Assembly: GCF_023703795.1 (NCBI RefSeq) | Contig: NZ_CP098518.1 | Coordinates: 2,108,001 to 2,172,000 of the forward strand | Source: Haloplanus sp. HW8-1 | GTDB lineage: Archaea; Halobacteriota; Halobacteria; Halobacteriales; Haloferacaceae | DNA: 64,000 nucleotides | Direction of reading: 5' to 3' | In this document: positions 53,583 through 62,820 of the stretch, piece after piece | Position numbering within the stretch: the first letter of the stretch is position 1 | Layout of the letters: every line of letters starts with the position of its first letter | Position numbers and translations under genes: made by a program | The notes under the pieces: generated by a model | What the model was told of the DNA's origin: nothing | Seen by the model: only the letters and a program-made list of their open reading frames with translations | Database searches by the model: none

Positions 53583-54389
53583 CTATCGAACGTCGAGCGG
53601 GGTGGAGTCGTTCCACTGGTTCTCGAAGACGGTACGGACGTCGTCCGCGAAGTCGGCATCCTTGAAGTCGATCATGGCGAAGGTCTCGGTCGAATCGAGC
53701 GGGTTCGGCACCTCGATACACACCTCCTCGCTGTCGATCAGCGTGAACGTGCCGTCGATCGCCGTCGACGTGCGGATCCGGTAGTTCTCGTGGCCGCGGA
53801 GGCGGGCCGAAAACTGCTCGTTGAGTTCGTCGGGGATCGTCTCGACCAGGCCCGGATCGATAATCGCTTGTATCGACACGCCGCGGTCGAGCGCCGCCTC
53901 GAAGGTCTCCAGGACACGCTGGCCGACCTCTCCGATGTCGATCTGTACGGGGGGGAGGTCGGCGACGTAGTAGATGCGTTCGTCGGCCGCCGAGACGCGT
54001 TCGAGGAACAGTTCGACCGTCTCCTCCGGCCCGACCGCCGCCGTCCAGAACTGTTCTTCGGGGGTGTCGACCGCGTCGAGGTCGCCGATCAGGTCGGCCG
54101 CGACCGCCTCGTACCGCTCGGCCTGCTGTTCGAGTTCTCGCTTTCGCGCGTCGACGAGTCGATCCAGCGCGGTGTCGGGCTCCACGGCGACGTACCTTTT
54201 GGGCCGACTGGCCGTCTGACTCCTGACGAGTCCGCTCCCCTCCAGATCGTTCAGTACGTCGTAGATTCGGCCCATCGGCACGTCACTGACCGACGACAAC
54301 TCTTTAGCCGTTGTCGGCCCCTGATCGAGCAGTTCGCGATAGGATCGTGACTCGTACTCAGACATGCCGAGATCTCGAAGTTCCGCCAT
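53583..54389 (-). CDS. TrmB-like transcriptional regulator
   Basis: A 268-residue regulator. An N-terminal winged helix (MSEYESRSYRELLDQGPTTAKELSS, IYDVLNDLEGSGLV) is followed by a coiled coil (DTALDRLVDARKRELEQQAERYEAV). The C-terminal domain resembles a PLD-like or TrmB-C sensor (LFLERVSAADERIYYVADLP). TrmB proteins control sugar and central metabolic genes. The gene converges on mptA, with 4 bp between stops, so regulation of mptA is unlikely. The ligand is unknown. Confidence 0.87.
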   Translation of the reverse strand: MAELRDLGMSEYESRSYRELLDQGPTTAKELSSVSDVPMGRIYDVLNDLEGSGLVRSQTASRPKRYVAVEPDTALDRLVDARKRELEQQAERYEAVAADLIGDLDAVDTPEEQFWTAAVGPEETVELFLERVSAADERIYYVADLPPVQIDIGEVGQRVLETFEAALDRGVSIQAIIDPGLVETIPDELNEQFSARLRGHENYRIRTSTAIDGTFTLIDSEEVCIEVPNPLDSTETFAMIDFKDADFADDVRTVFENQWNDSTPLDVR

Positions 54390-54430
54390 ACATCCCCGTG
54401 TTGGCCGGGAAACAAAAACGAAGCGGTAGT

Positions 54431-56026
54431 TTATTCGCTGGCGAGGGTCGCGACGGCCTCGGCGAGTGCCGCCGGCGTCTCGACGGCTTCCGAACGGTCA
54501 CCGACGATTACGCGCGCCGTCCCGGCGCTCGGAGCGGACGCGCCCGGTCGGACGACCTTCTCGTGGTCGGCGACGCGCAGGGCGGCCCGGTGGAGGTCGC
54601 TCCCCGGATCGGTCGCCACGTCGATCACCAGCGGGTCGCGCCGGAGGCGGGCGGCGACGGCGCCGTAGCCGGCGACCTGGACGCCCAGACGATCCCAGGC
54701 GCCCGCGAAGGCGGCGACGGCGTCGTGGGCCACTTCGTGATACCGCTCCTCCCCGGTCAGTGCCGCGAGGTCGAGCAACGCGTCAGCCATCTCGACGTTA
54801 CCGTCGAGCGGGTGGAACGACCGGTCGAGCAGTCCCGGCCCCTCGGCCGGTCCGTCGCGGAACACGCCGTCATCGAACAGCGCCTCGATCGTCCGGTCGG
54901 CGACCCGGCGGGCCATCGAGAGGGCGTCCTCGTCGCCGAGCACCTGCATCGCCCGGACGCCCGCGGCGACAGTCCACGCCTGGTCCGCGAGGACGAGTTC
55001 CGGCGCCTCCTCGTCGGCCCAGTGGCTGACCGTTCCATCGTCGACGAGATCCGTCCGGATCGTCGAAAGCGTCCGGCTGGCGTACTCGTGGGGACGGTCG
55101 GCGTCGGTGTACCCCGAGAGGGCGAGCAGGGCATCGACCGCGAGGGCGTTCGAGTCGGCGAAGGCAGTCAGATCCGTCCGTGGACCGGTGTCGTCCTCGG
55201 CGTTTGCCGGCCCCTGGCTCCCGCCGAACGCCGAGCCGTTCCACAGCGCGTCGATCAGATACTCGACGGTGCGGGCCGCGGGCCGCCGGTACGCGTCCTC
55301 GCCGGTGTAACAGTAGGCGTGGGCGAACGCACGGACCAGCGCGGCGTTGTCCGCGAGAAGTTTCGCGCGATCGGGGTCGCTCCAGTCGCGGGTCCGGGCG
55401 TACCGAAAAAACCCGCCCGCGTCCTCGTCGAAGAGGCCACGGGTGATGGCGTCCAGGGTCTGTCTGGCTTTCGCCCGATCCCGCTTGAGCGCGAACTCGA
55501 CCGTCCGCGGCAGCGGGAACTTCGGGGCGTCGCCCCATCCCCCGAACTCGGCGTCGAAGCTGCCGTCGATCTGCCCGGCGAGGTGTTCCTCGATCCGATC
55601 GGTCACGGAGCCCCGCGGTGGCCGGTCGTCCGCCAAGGAGCGTGGGATCCGACCGGCCTCGGCGCCGCTCGCGTCCCAGCGCTCCCGCACGCTGTCGAGC
55701 ACCTCTCGCATCCCATCCGGACCGAGAAACCCGGCGCTCGCGATGCGCTCACCGTTCGGCGTACAGAACACTGTCGACGGGAAGCCGCCGACGTTGTAAC
55801 GTTCGCGGACCCGCGGGTGTCGATCCACGTCGACCCGGACGGGGACGAACCCGTCGTTCAGGTTGGCGGCGATGCGTGGGTCGCCGTACGTCCGGGCGTC
55901 CATCTCGTGACACTCCCCACACCACGTCGCCGTCAGCGCGAGCAACACGGGCGCGCCGGTCCGGTGGGCCTCCTCGAAGGCCTTCTCGCCCCACGCTCGC
56001 CACTCGACCCGCGTCCCGTCGGTCAT
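54431..56026 (-). CDS. DUF255 thioredoxin-domain protein (YyaL/SSP411-like)
   Basis: A 531-residue protein. An N-terminal thioredoxin-like domain has WCGEC (TATWCGECHEMDARTYGD) and the conserved GGFPSTVF. A C-terminal (alpha/alpha)6 barrel similar to N-acylglucosamine epimerase folds follows (ALVRAFAHAYCYTGEDAYR). Family members are often about 700 residues, so this is a shorter version. The function is unknown; a redox or thiol-linked role is suggested by the CxxC. It stands between the TrmB-like gene and the divergent fxsA. Confidence 0.87.
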   Translation of the reverse strand: MTDGTRVEWRAWGEKAFEEAHRTGAPVLLALTATWCGECHEMDARTYGDPRIAANLNDGFVPVRVDVDRHPRVRERYNVGGFPSTVFCTPNGERIASAGFLGPDGMREVLDSVRERWDASGAEAGRIPRSLADDRPPRGSVTDRIEEHLAGQIDGSFDAEFGGWGDAPKFPLPRTVEFALKRDRAKARQTLDAITRGLFDEDAGGFFRYARTRDWSDPDRAKLLADNAALVRAFAHAYCYTGEDAYRRPAARTVEYLIDALWNGSAFGGSQGPANAEDDTGPRTDLTAFADSNALAVDALLALSGYTDADRPHEYASRTLSTIRTDLVDDGTVSHWADEEAPELVLADQAWTVAAGVRAMQVLGDEDALSMARRVADRTIEALFDDGVFRDGPAEGPGLLDRSFHPLDGNVEMADALLDLAALTGEERYHEVAHDAVAAFAGAWDRLGVQVAGYGAVAARLRRDPLVIDVATDPGSDLHRAALRVADHEKVVRPGASAPSAGTARVIVGDRSEAVETPAALAEAVATLASE

Positions 56027-56137
56027 ACCGACACTCCGTCGTGGGCGGGCCTAAGGGCTTCGTCATGTCTCCGGGAGTGGCGCCATCCCCCGGTCGACCG
56101 CAGCGACGTCAAAAGGGCTATGCGTAGGCACGCGGTA

Positions 56138-56650
56138 ATGACGATTATGCGCCTGCGCTGGGTGTTCGTCCTCCTGTTGCTCATCCCCCTCACCGACGCT
56201 CTGTTGCTCGTCGTCGTCGCCGACGCCGTCGGTGCACCGGCGACCGTCGCGCTGGTCGTCCTCACCGGCATCGTCGGAATGTTGCTGGTACGGGCCGAGG
56301 GCCGTCACACAGTCCGTCGCCTTCAGGAGAAACTGGCGACCGGTGACGTACCGACCAAGGAACTCATGGACGGCGGCCTGCTGATCGCCGCGGGCGCCTT
56401 CCTGCTCACCCCCGGACTCGTCACCGACGCCATCGGCTTCCTGCTCGGCGTGCCGCTGACGCGCGCGCCGATTCGAGCCCTCCTCGAGCGGACGGTCGTT
56501 GGCCCGTATCTGGAGCGGAAGAGCGGCGGCTTCGTCACCGGTGGGGTGTACACCGGTGGCTTCCCGAACGAGGACCCGTCCGCCGACGACTTCCGGAACG
56601 ACGACGTCTACGACGTCGACAGCGGTTCCTATCGTGTCGACGACGAGTAG
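56138..56650 (+). CDS. FxsA family membrane protein
   Basis: A 170-residue membrane protein. Hydrophobic segments RWVFVLLLLIPLTDALLLVVV, ATVALVVLTGIVGMLLV and LIAAGAFLLTPGLVTDAIGFLLG follow the FxsA topology, with the conserved LTPGLVTD-GF motif and the R-A-E-G turn. An acidic C-terminal tail follows (NEDPSADDFRNDDVYDV). FxsA was first described in E. coli, where it relieves phage T7 exclusion by the F plasmid. The archaeal role is unknown. The ATG at 56138 fits a TATA-like AAAAGG about 27 bp before it; 56147 and 56120 are alternatives. Confidence 0.85.
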   Translation: MTIMRLRWVFVLLLLIPLTDALLLVVVADAVGAPATVALVVLTGIVGMLLVRAEGRHTVRRLQEKLATGDVPTKELMDGGLLIAAGAFLLTPGLVTDAIGFLLGVPLTRAPIRALLERTVVGPYLERKSGGFVTGGVYTGGFPNEDPSADDFRNDDVYDVDSGSYRVDDE

Positions 56651-56706
56651 AACGCGAACGGAAACGCTTAACCGACCGACCGCGCAAGCAACTGATGCGC
56701 TCACCT

Positions 56707-56780
56707 GGGCCAATAGCTCAGTCAGGTTGAGCGCTCGGCTGATAACCGGGAGGTCCGCGGTTCAAATCCGCGTTGGCCCA
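56707..56780 (+). tRNA. tRNA-Ile (anticodon GAT)
   Basis: The acceptor GGGCCAA (56707-56713) pairs with TTGGCCC (56773-56779), and A is the discriminator. The anticodon loop CTGATAA gives GAT. The 3' half, GTTCAAATCCGCGTTGGCCCA, is repeated at 58542-58562 and in part at 61555-61568. The gene is therefore the integration site of the elements downstream. Confidence 0.96.
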
Positions 56781-57374
56781 CACCCATTTTCCACGAAACG
56801 TTGCTAATACAATAGATCGTCTTAAACCCTCGTCGTAGACAAATTACACCGCTCAAGTTCGGGATAGCTATGGCAGAGTGAGCGTTGGTTGAGCGGACTC
56901 ACTCGCGCGGTCGTCCTACATCTATGCATTGTCGATTAGTTAGATTCAGTCTACTCTGAACACGAATTTAAAATCGTCTGTCACATCCTATACGGAATAC
57001 TATAGCTTTCGCGAGTGCGTTTTCGGAAGGTTCTTGAATAAAATATCAAGTGCTAAAAAATTTAATTAATGAAATCTACTACAGGCACGTCGTTTATTAT
57101 CACAATATATAAATGCGGTGAACCTTAATTAAGAATGGGTAGCGCTAACGGTGCCAAAATTCCGATTACGTCCCTGACCGCGATGAGGCGGTAACGAAGC
57201 TTTCGTGGACGGGTTCGTGTTCCTGTCGCGGATGGCATGTCGCACCGTGGATGTTACCCACTTTTAGTGCCCGTCAACCCCGACCGCCTCACGATATTAT
57301 TATTATATTATATTTATTGAACCTTTCGGTGAATTTTCATGGGTGAATCTGGTGTATTTTGAGTAGAACATGCA
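56781..57374. other. AT-rich non-coding left part of the tRNA-Ile element
   Basis: About 590 bp without a supported gene. It is strikingly AT-rich (for example ATATTATTATTATATTATAT at 57294-57313) compared with the chromosome. It belongs to the integrated element between attL and the integrase; regulatory or origin sequences are possible, but none is recognised. Confidence 0.55.
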
Positions 57375-58394
57375 TTAAATCGAATCCAAGTACTCCCTTC
57401 GTTGTTCCGCCTTCTCGCGTTCGCCACGCCGGTCGTAATGTTTCTCAAGCACGTCGAGACTGACGTTCATTCGGTCGCTGACGACCTTCTCGGGGACATC
57501 CTTGGAGAGATGCTGTGTGATCGAGCCTCGGCGGATCGCGTGGGGACTGACGCTCGACGGACACCGACTGGCCTTGTTCTTCTCCATCGCCTCGCAGGAG
57601 TCAATCTCGCGGTCGTGCGGGCACTTCCCGGTGTACTCGCACGGACGAGTGGCCCGGTAGATGCTGTCTCGGAGTGATGACTTCGCCGCCCGTCCGTACC
57701 TACTGGAGAAGAGGGGCTTGCGTCCGTGGTCGTCCACGGCCTTCTCGCGGTTGTACCTGAGGTACGCATCCAGCGCGTCACACACCTCGGCGGTCAGGGA
57801 AACGTACCGCTCTCCCTCGTTCTTGTTTTTGAGTCTCGTTTCCGTGTCGGGGCGGTGTCGAACCTCGATGCGCTGTTCGTCGCTATCGTAATCGTCCACG
57901 TCGAGGCTGTGGGCCGCTCCGATCCGCATCCCCGTGTGCCACAACAACTCGACGAGAGCGTGCGTTCGCGTCGAAAATTCGAACTGGCGAAGGTACTCGA
58001 TGAGTTTCGTCGCGGCGGCCTTATCGAGGTATGCCGTGCGCCGGTCCTCGTTCTTTGATAACGAGGGCATCAGGATCTTGTCGTGTGTTCCGGAGGCAAC
58101 GGCGTCAATATCCTCACACCACTTGATGAACACACGAAGTGTGGACAGTTGCGTGACCATCGTGACGTTGTTGAGGTCGCCGTCGTCTCGCCGCCACATC
58201 TTGAATCGCTGGAGGTCGCGCCCGGTCAGGTCATTCAAGTTGTCGATCTCCGCGACCTTCTCGCACCATTCGACGAAGTGTTTCAACCTGTAGTGATGCG
58301 CTTGAATGGTTGACTCGGAGACTTCCCGCTTCCGCTGTTCGAGGTACAGTTCCTTCGCTTCGGCTGGCTCGATAGGTTCGAGGTCATCGTTCAT
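57375..58394 (-). CDS. tyrosine recombinase/integrase (XerC/D type)
   Basis: A 339-residue integrase. The N-terminal core-binding domain (HHYRLKHFVEWCEKVAEI) is followed by the catalytic domain. Arg lies in LLWHTGMRIGAAHSL, His-x-x-Arg in SPHAIRRGSITQHL, and the Tyr nucleophile in LEKHYDRRGEREKAEQ. A cysteine cluster in CEYTGKCPHDREIDSC is typical of haloarchaeal integrases. It lies between the tRNA-Ile gene and the next copy of the tRNA end, so it presumably inserted this element. It appears complete. Confidence 0.93.
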   Translation of the reverse strand: MNDDLEPIEPAEAKELYLEQRKREVSESTIQAHHYRLKHFVEWCEKVAEIDNLNDLTGRDLQRFKMWRRDDGDLNNVTMVTQLSTLRVFIKWCEDIDAVASGTHDKILMPSLSKNEDRRTAYLDKAAATKLIEYLRQFEFSTRTHALVELLWHTGMRIGAAHSLDVDDYDSDEQRIEVRHRPDTETRLKNKNEGERYVSLTAEVCDALDAYLRYNREKAVDDHGRKPLFSSRYGRAAKSSLRDSIYRATRPCEYTGKCPHDREIDSCEAMEKNKASRCPSSVSPHAIRRGSITQHLSKDVPEKVVSDRMNVSLDVLEKHYDRRGEREKAEQRREYLDSI

Positions 58395-58531
58395 GATTGG
58401 ATGGATGCGAAGTAGCGAAGGGGGCGCAAGTCACGGGGCGCTCGCACGCGGGGCATATTCTCCCGACGCGAGCGTTCGAGCGGATATACTCAGAGAGCCA
58501 TAGCGCCCGTTAGGGCACCTCGGAAACTCTT

Positions 58532-58562
58532 AGGTCCGCGCGTTCAAATCCGCGTTGGCCCA
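58532..58562 (+). repeat. att site: second copy of the tRNA-Ile 3' end
   Basis: GTTCAAATCCGCGTTGGCCCA (58542-58562 is 21 nt; the last 20 are identical to the tRNA too) is preceded by AGGTCCGCG with one extra C. This reproduces the last ~31 nt of tRNA-Ile. With the gene at 56707-56780 it bounds an element of about 1.8 kb. Confidence 0.88.
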
Positions 58563-58718
58563 TCCAAAATTAACCGGGAGCTACCCGGGAAAAACTGGGG
58601 CCTCAACTCCCCAGCCACCTAATTTCGGTTTCAACACACCTCGGAGACACTTCCCTCTTCGCGGGGTGTTTTGGCGCTCTATCGAACCCCGTAGCGAACG
58701 CTCCGGGCCTCGTCTCGG

Positions 58719-59520
58719 GAACTCCTCGCCACACAGGAGGGGACGCAGGGTGCCTATCACTGGGACAACGAGGACGTGGTCGGGAAGATGCACCGCCTGC
58801 AGTTGAGTCCAACCGACGCGGGGAAACTCGTCCCGACCCACCAGTACGGGAAGCTACTGAAATACTACCACCCGAAGTACGTTCGGTCGGAGGAGAACGG
58901 AGACGATTCGCTCTACAATCCGAAGGTCGGCGTCTTGGTCAGGAAGAAGTTCCACGGGAAAGCGATTCCGTGGAACGATCTCGGGGACGCTCGACGAGAG
59001 ATAGAAGAGACGCTGGTGAACCTCCTCGCGTGGTCGAACGTGCCGGCCTCCCGGACCCGACGACCTACGTCGAGGACGATCACTTCACGCCCGTCGAGTC
59101 CGACCAGGAAGTTGCCCGGTTCGAGGACCCGACACCGGAGATCGAGGCGCGGCAAGACGCGCTACTGGTGACGACGCTACGGGAGTTGTCCGGGTCCGCA
59201 TCGGAGGTCGTGGAGTCACTGGCGACTGACGGCGGTCAACACTACACGGAGTTGGCGGAGAACACAGAAACGTCGGCGAGTACGATCTACCGCGCGCTTC
59301 GACAGCTGGATGCCCTCGCTCGAAACGACGACGGGAACGTGGACCTCGCCAGCGAGAAACTCCGCCAGGAGATCGTCGGCATCGTCGAGCGGACGGACGA
59401 CCACCTGCGGTCGGCGGCGGACCGTGCGTGCAAGCTCGTGAACTTGGAGACGCGACAGGCCGCAGACAGCGCGCTCCAGCAGTGGATGAAACGCATCCTC
59501 TGTATCGGTCAGGATGGCTC
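58719..59520 (+). pseudogene. frameshifted remnant of a DNA-binding (DUF7845-like) protein
   Basis: The first frame reads GAYHWDNEDVVGKMHRLQLS and then VGVLVRKKFHGKAIPWNDLG. Near 59042 the sense passes to another frame, GLPDPTTYVEDDHFTPV, which continues into a winged helix (YTELAENTETSASTIYRALRQLDAL). The 5' end has no start codon with family-like sequence. Similar proteins with a C-terminal HTH occur next to integrases in haloarchaeal elements and are annotated DUF7845. Truncation plus frameshift mark it as dead. Confidence 0.6.
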
Positions 59521-59651
59521 CGATAGCGATTGGGTAGATCGGTCACGCTCTGCGAGACGCACAGCGCGTACTCAACGCTGGTGTCGTTCAGCAATACGAA
59601 AATCGCCGAGTATCTTTCCACCAGCAATCGCTTATCCAAGAGCGAATACCG

Positions 59652-60872
59652 TTATCCACCGAGCCACCAGCCGTAGATCTTCTCCCGCTCCTCGGCGTCG
59701 GGATGCTTCTTCGATTGGCCGTACGTTTTCCCCTTTAGGAGTTGCCGTTCGACTGCATTCGCCGCGAGACGGAGCGCATGGCTAGCGCCGTACCCCTCGC
59801 CGTCGGCGGTGAAGTAGCCCCGGTCAGTGACCAGCCGGATTCGTGCCAGCACGAGCGGCACGCCCCGGCTCTGTTCCTTGTGCTCTTGCAGTTCGATGCT
59901 GGCCTTGATCACCTGCATGTCGCCGTACTTCGAGGTCATACTCTCGATCAATGCGGAGATGCCGTCGTAGTCCATCCCATCGAGCAGGTCGAGCCCAAAC
60001 ACTTGCACAGGCTGGCGCTCGTCGTCTCGGTCCCAAGTGAGTGCCTCGATGATATCCGTCTTCGTGACGATACCGATGGACTCGCCCGTCTCACCGTCGG
60101 TGACGACAAGCGAGGAGATCTCCCGCTCGAACATCGTCTCGACGACCTCGTCGAGCGTTGCGTCTTTCCCGATGGTCATGACCACATCGGACATCAGGTT
60201 CCGGACCGGCAGATCGAGCATCCGATCGGACTCCCCCTCGCGCGCGCCGAAGCCCCCTTGGCTCCCACCGGCGGCTTTCCCGCCGCCCCGGCCGCCGATG
60301 TCGCCAGAGGACCCGCCTTGGCTCCGACTCCCCCCTCGGGTTGTGAATTCGATGACATCGTAGAGACTCAGTATTCCCACTACTTCGTCGTCCTCAACGA
60401 CCGGGAGATGGGCGATGCCCGATTCCCGGAGCGTGTTGAGCGCTTCTCCGGTCCCGGTATCGGGGGTCACGCTGATCAACTCGCCCGAGTACGCCTCGTC
60501 GACGGTAGCCGCGTCGAGGAACGGACGGACGGCCCCGAGGACGGCATCTGCGGTCACGACGCCGTAGACGCGTTCGTCGTCGAGGACGGGAAGTGTCTTG
60601 GCGTCGCTCGCGATCATGAGTCTGGCGACCTCGCGGACGTCTTCGGTGCGTTCGACGGCCGGGACATGTTGGACCTGTGAGCCGATCTTCGCCGAGGGTT
60701 GATTGGACGACGATGCCAGCTGTCGACGGCTGACGACGCCGCGATACTCGTCGCCGTCCGTGACGACGACGGCATCGAGTTCCTGGTTCTCGAACGCACC
60801 CGCGACCTTCGAGAGCGGTGTCCCAATGTCGAATTCGGTGAACGATGTGGAAACGATCTCGGCGATATCCAT
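59652..60872 (-). CDS. four-CBS-domain protein with C-terminal HPF/YfiA-like domain
   Basis: A 406-residue protein. Four CBS motifs bind adenine nucleotides: TPLSKVAGAFENQELDAVVV, VREVARLMIASDAKTLPVLD, GEALNTLRESGIAHLPVVED and TLDEVVETMFEREISSLVVT. A Gly/Ser-rich linker (GGSRSQGGSSGDIGGRGGGK) separates the second pair. The C-terminal ~110 residues (GDMQVIKASIELQEHKEQ, GASHALRLAANAVERQLLKG) resemble the ribosome hibernation factor HPF/YfiA. The protein may thus join energy sensing to ribosome silencing; this is inference. The start at 60872 gives the MDIAEIVSTSF N-terminus. It looks intact and chromosomal although flanked by element debris. Confidence 0.83.
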   Translation of the reverse strand: MDIAEIVSTSFTEFDIGTPLSKVAGAFENQELDAVVVTDGDEYRGVVSRRQLASSSNQPSAKIGSQVQHVPAVERTEDVREVARLMIASDAKTLPVLDDERVYGVVTADAVLGAVRPFLDAATVDEAYSGELISVTPDTGTGEALNTLRESGIAHLPVVEDDEVVGILSLYDVIEFTTRGGSRSQGGSSGDIGGRGGGKAAGGSQGGFGAREGESDRMLDLPVRNLMSDVVMTIGKDATLDEVVETMFEREISSLVVTDGETGESIGIVTKTDIIEALTWDRDDERQPVQVFGLDLLDGMDYDGISALIESMTSKYGDMQVIKASIELQEHKEQSRGVPLVLARIRLVTDRGYFTADGEGYGASHALRLAANAVERQLLKGKTYGQSKKHPDAEEREKIYGWWLGG

Positions 60873-61086
60873 ATTGATTCCCTCTAGGTTGACGGGCGCT
60901 GTACGGTTATGACTATCCCACCGACTGGGACGACGAGTCGTGAACATGAACTCGATTCCTCGACAGTCGGTGAGCGCCCCCAGAGGACCGTCAGCGATAA
61001 GAAAATATTCGCTCTTTGGTAATTGTTGGTAGCGTCATAGCGCAGTTTTGGGGACCGTTTCGAGTGTTTCGTCGCCCTCTCCTCGG

Positions 61087-61496
61087 GCATGGCGTCGCTG
61101 CTGGAGGACTACATCGACAACGTCCGGCAGGCTATCGAGGACGAGTACGGCCGCCGCCCGCTCGTCACCACCAACCAGGGTCGTCCCGCGACGGGAACGA
61201 TTCGACACTGGATCGACGGCGTGACGCGCCCGTGCCTGCACAACGAGTGCCCGCACGACCGCGACGTAGAGGAGTGTGAGGCGACCGAGCATGACCAGGC
61301 GAGCAAGTGCCCGTCGAGTCGGTCGCCCCACGACCTCCGGTCCGGCGCGATCACCGCGCACCTCCTCGACGACGTGCCGGTGGAGATCGTCAGCGACCGG
61401 ATGAACGTCAGTCAGGACATCCTGGATCGGCACTACGACCGCCGATCCCCCCGCGAGAAGATGGAACAGCGCCGCGAATACCTGCGGAACATCTGA
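61087..61496 (+). pseudogene. C-terminal fragment of a tyrosine integrase
   Basis: About 135 codons. Seen: RPCLHNECPHDRDVEECE (the Cys cluster), SPHDLRSGAITAHLL (His-x-x-Arg), and LDRHYDRRSPREKMEQRREYL with the Tyr nucleophile. It aligns well with the C-terminal third of the integrase at 57375-58394 but is a different copy. The N-terminal half, including the catalytic Arg, is absent. It ends about 60 bp before the third copy of the tRNA-Ile end. Confidence 0.8.
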
Positions 61497-61554
61497 AAGC
61501 CCATGATCCGATGCAATTCCCACACCGAGTGCCGCGTATCGTTCGAATCACTAT

Positions 61555-61568
61555 CCCGCGTTGGCCCA
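61555..61568 (+). repeat. att-like remnant: third copy of the tRNA-Ile end
   Basis: CCGCGTTGGCCCA (61556-61568) equals the last 13 nt of tRNA-Ile. A decayed GTTCGAATC at 61541-61549 precedes it. It directly follows the integrase fragment, as an attachment site would. Confidence 0.6.
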
Positions 61569-61735
61569 CTGGGACTCCACCCGAGATCTGTCCGGAACGG
61601 AACCCGCGTGCTACCTTCCCCAACCACCTCATTTCCGCAGTTTCACCCTTCCGAGAGAGGGGGTCTATCTCGCGCCTTCCAGTACACTCCGGGTATCCAT
61701 CTTATTTGAGACCGTTCTACAGCCACTCAGATTGG

Positions 61736-62404
61736 ATGAGTTTCATATGCACGCAAACTGTCTGGGGTACTATGCCCGGTGAGTTCTACGATCTTCTCGG
61801 TAAAATAACCGGTTACGGAATCGAGTTGGGCGATCAAATAAGCACTGTACATTATAACGAAGAGATGCCAGCCACGGCCGGATTGAAGATATCTCGGAAC
61901 AATAACAAAGTCTCCATTTATGGGAACCCGCTCGAACGTAGCTTGTCCGTCGAATATCGGTTCCGAATAAGCAACCACCTATCAGTAACGCGAGAGGAGG
62001 TGGAGGACCAGGCAGAACAAACCAACACCGGACTGCCTTCTGGCCGGACGCAAATCGAGACGAGCCTTCGACGCCAGAAGCTACAGCGTATAGCCGACGA
62101 GGACATCTCCAATGCAGTGGAGGAAGGGGAGCGGAAGATCCAAGACGTGGAGTCCTCGATCAACTGGCTAACCTTCTCCGAAGACGACCCTGATCTCTGG
62201 GATGGGTTCACAGCGGTAGCTCGTCTCTATCCTTATCAACCGGACTTCGGCATGGAGGATTACAACACCACGGTCAAACAGGTGATCCGTGACGGCGTGC
62301 CAGTTGCTCAAGCTATCTATCAGGAGCTAGAAGAACTCGGTGAAGAGGCTATTCCGGATGTGAGTGACTCCGGCGAGCAACGACACGACCGAACGTACCA
62401 GTAA
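61736..62404 (+). CDS. hypothetical protein within the tRNA-Ile element region
   Basis: A 222-residue protein from the ATG at 61736, or 210 from 61772. It has regular composition with both helices and strands (YDLLGKITGYGIELGDQIST, VSIYGNPLERSLSVEYRFRI, LRRQKLQRIADEDISNAVEE). No family is recognised, and there are no signal or membrane segments. The gene is AT-richer than its neighbours, which suggests it arrived with an integrated element. CTTATTT near 61702 may be its TATA box. Confidence 0.6.
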   Translation: MSFICTQTVWGTMPGEFYDLLGKITGYGIELGDQISTVHYNEEMPATAGLKISRNNNKVSIYGNPLERSLSVEYRFRISNHLSVTREEVEDQAEQTNTGLPSGRTQIETSLRRQKLQRIADEDISNAVEEGERKIQDVESSINWLTFSEDDPDLWDGFTAVARLYPYQPDFGMEDYNTTVKQVIRDGVPVAQAIYQELEELGEEAIPDVSDSGEQRHDRTYQ

Positions 62405-62448
62405 CGAGTTGTGGGTCAGGCGTGACCGACGCTACTCGGATGGCGCGG

Positions 62449-62778
62449 TCAGCGATGACCGTCGATCCAGCGACACCATGTGTCGAAGTCGCCGGTCCCA
62501 CACTGTTCGGCGATGGACTGGAACGTCCCAATCTTCACCCGGTCGTGGAACAGGACGCGTCGCCGTTCGACTTCCGCGGTATCGAGATCGGTATCCTTCA
62601 GAGTCGTCTGGATCCCGCGCTGGCGGTCCTTGTACCCCCACGATGTGAGGACACCGACGATCTCGTGTCCGGAGAAATCACCCGACGAGCCGCTCGTCCC
62701 TCGAACCACGGGGTGTCGGTGTCGGCGTCGTGGGGCCTCTTTCGCTAGCTCGACGGCCTCGTCGAGGTTGGCAAGCGT
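62449..62778 (-). CDS. possible hypothetical protein or gene remnant
   Basis: The minus-strand frame encodes LANLDEAVELAKEAPRRRHR, then GHEIVGVLTSWGYKDRQRGI and VLFHDRVKIGTFQSIAEQCG. The composition is protein-like, but no start codon is convincing because the 5' end runs into an integrase remnant on the other strand. No family is recognised. It is probably the 3' part of a lost element gene. Confidence 0.35.
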   Translation of the reverse strand, partial: TLANLDEAVELAKEAPRRRHRHPVVRGTSGSSGDFSGHEIVGVLTSWGYKDRQRGIQTTLKDTDLDTAEVERRRVLFHDRVKIGTFQSIAEQCGTGDFDTWCRWIDGHR

Positions 62779-62820
62779 CAGTCGTGAGTACGATCTCGAA
62801 CCGCAGTCGCCGACACCGCG

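Noticed and set aside
54311-56137. N-terminal extension of the FxsA reading frame by about 600 codons
   Set aside because: It runs antisense through the DUF255 gene and has no domains; only the last 170 codons are FxsA.
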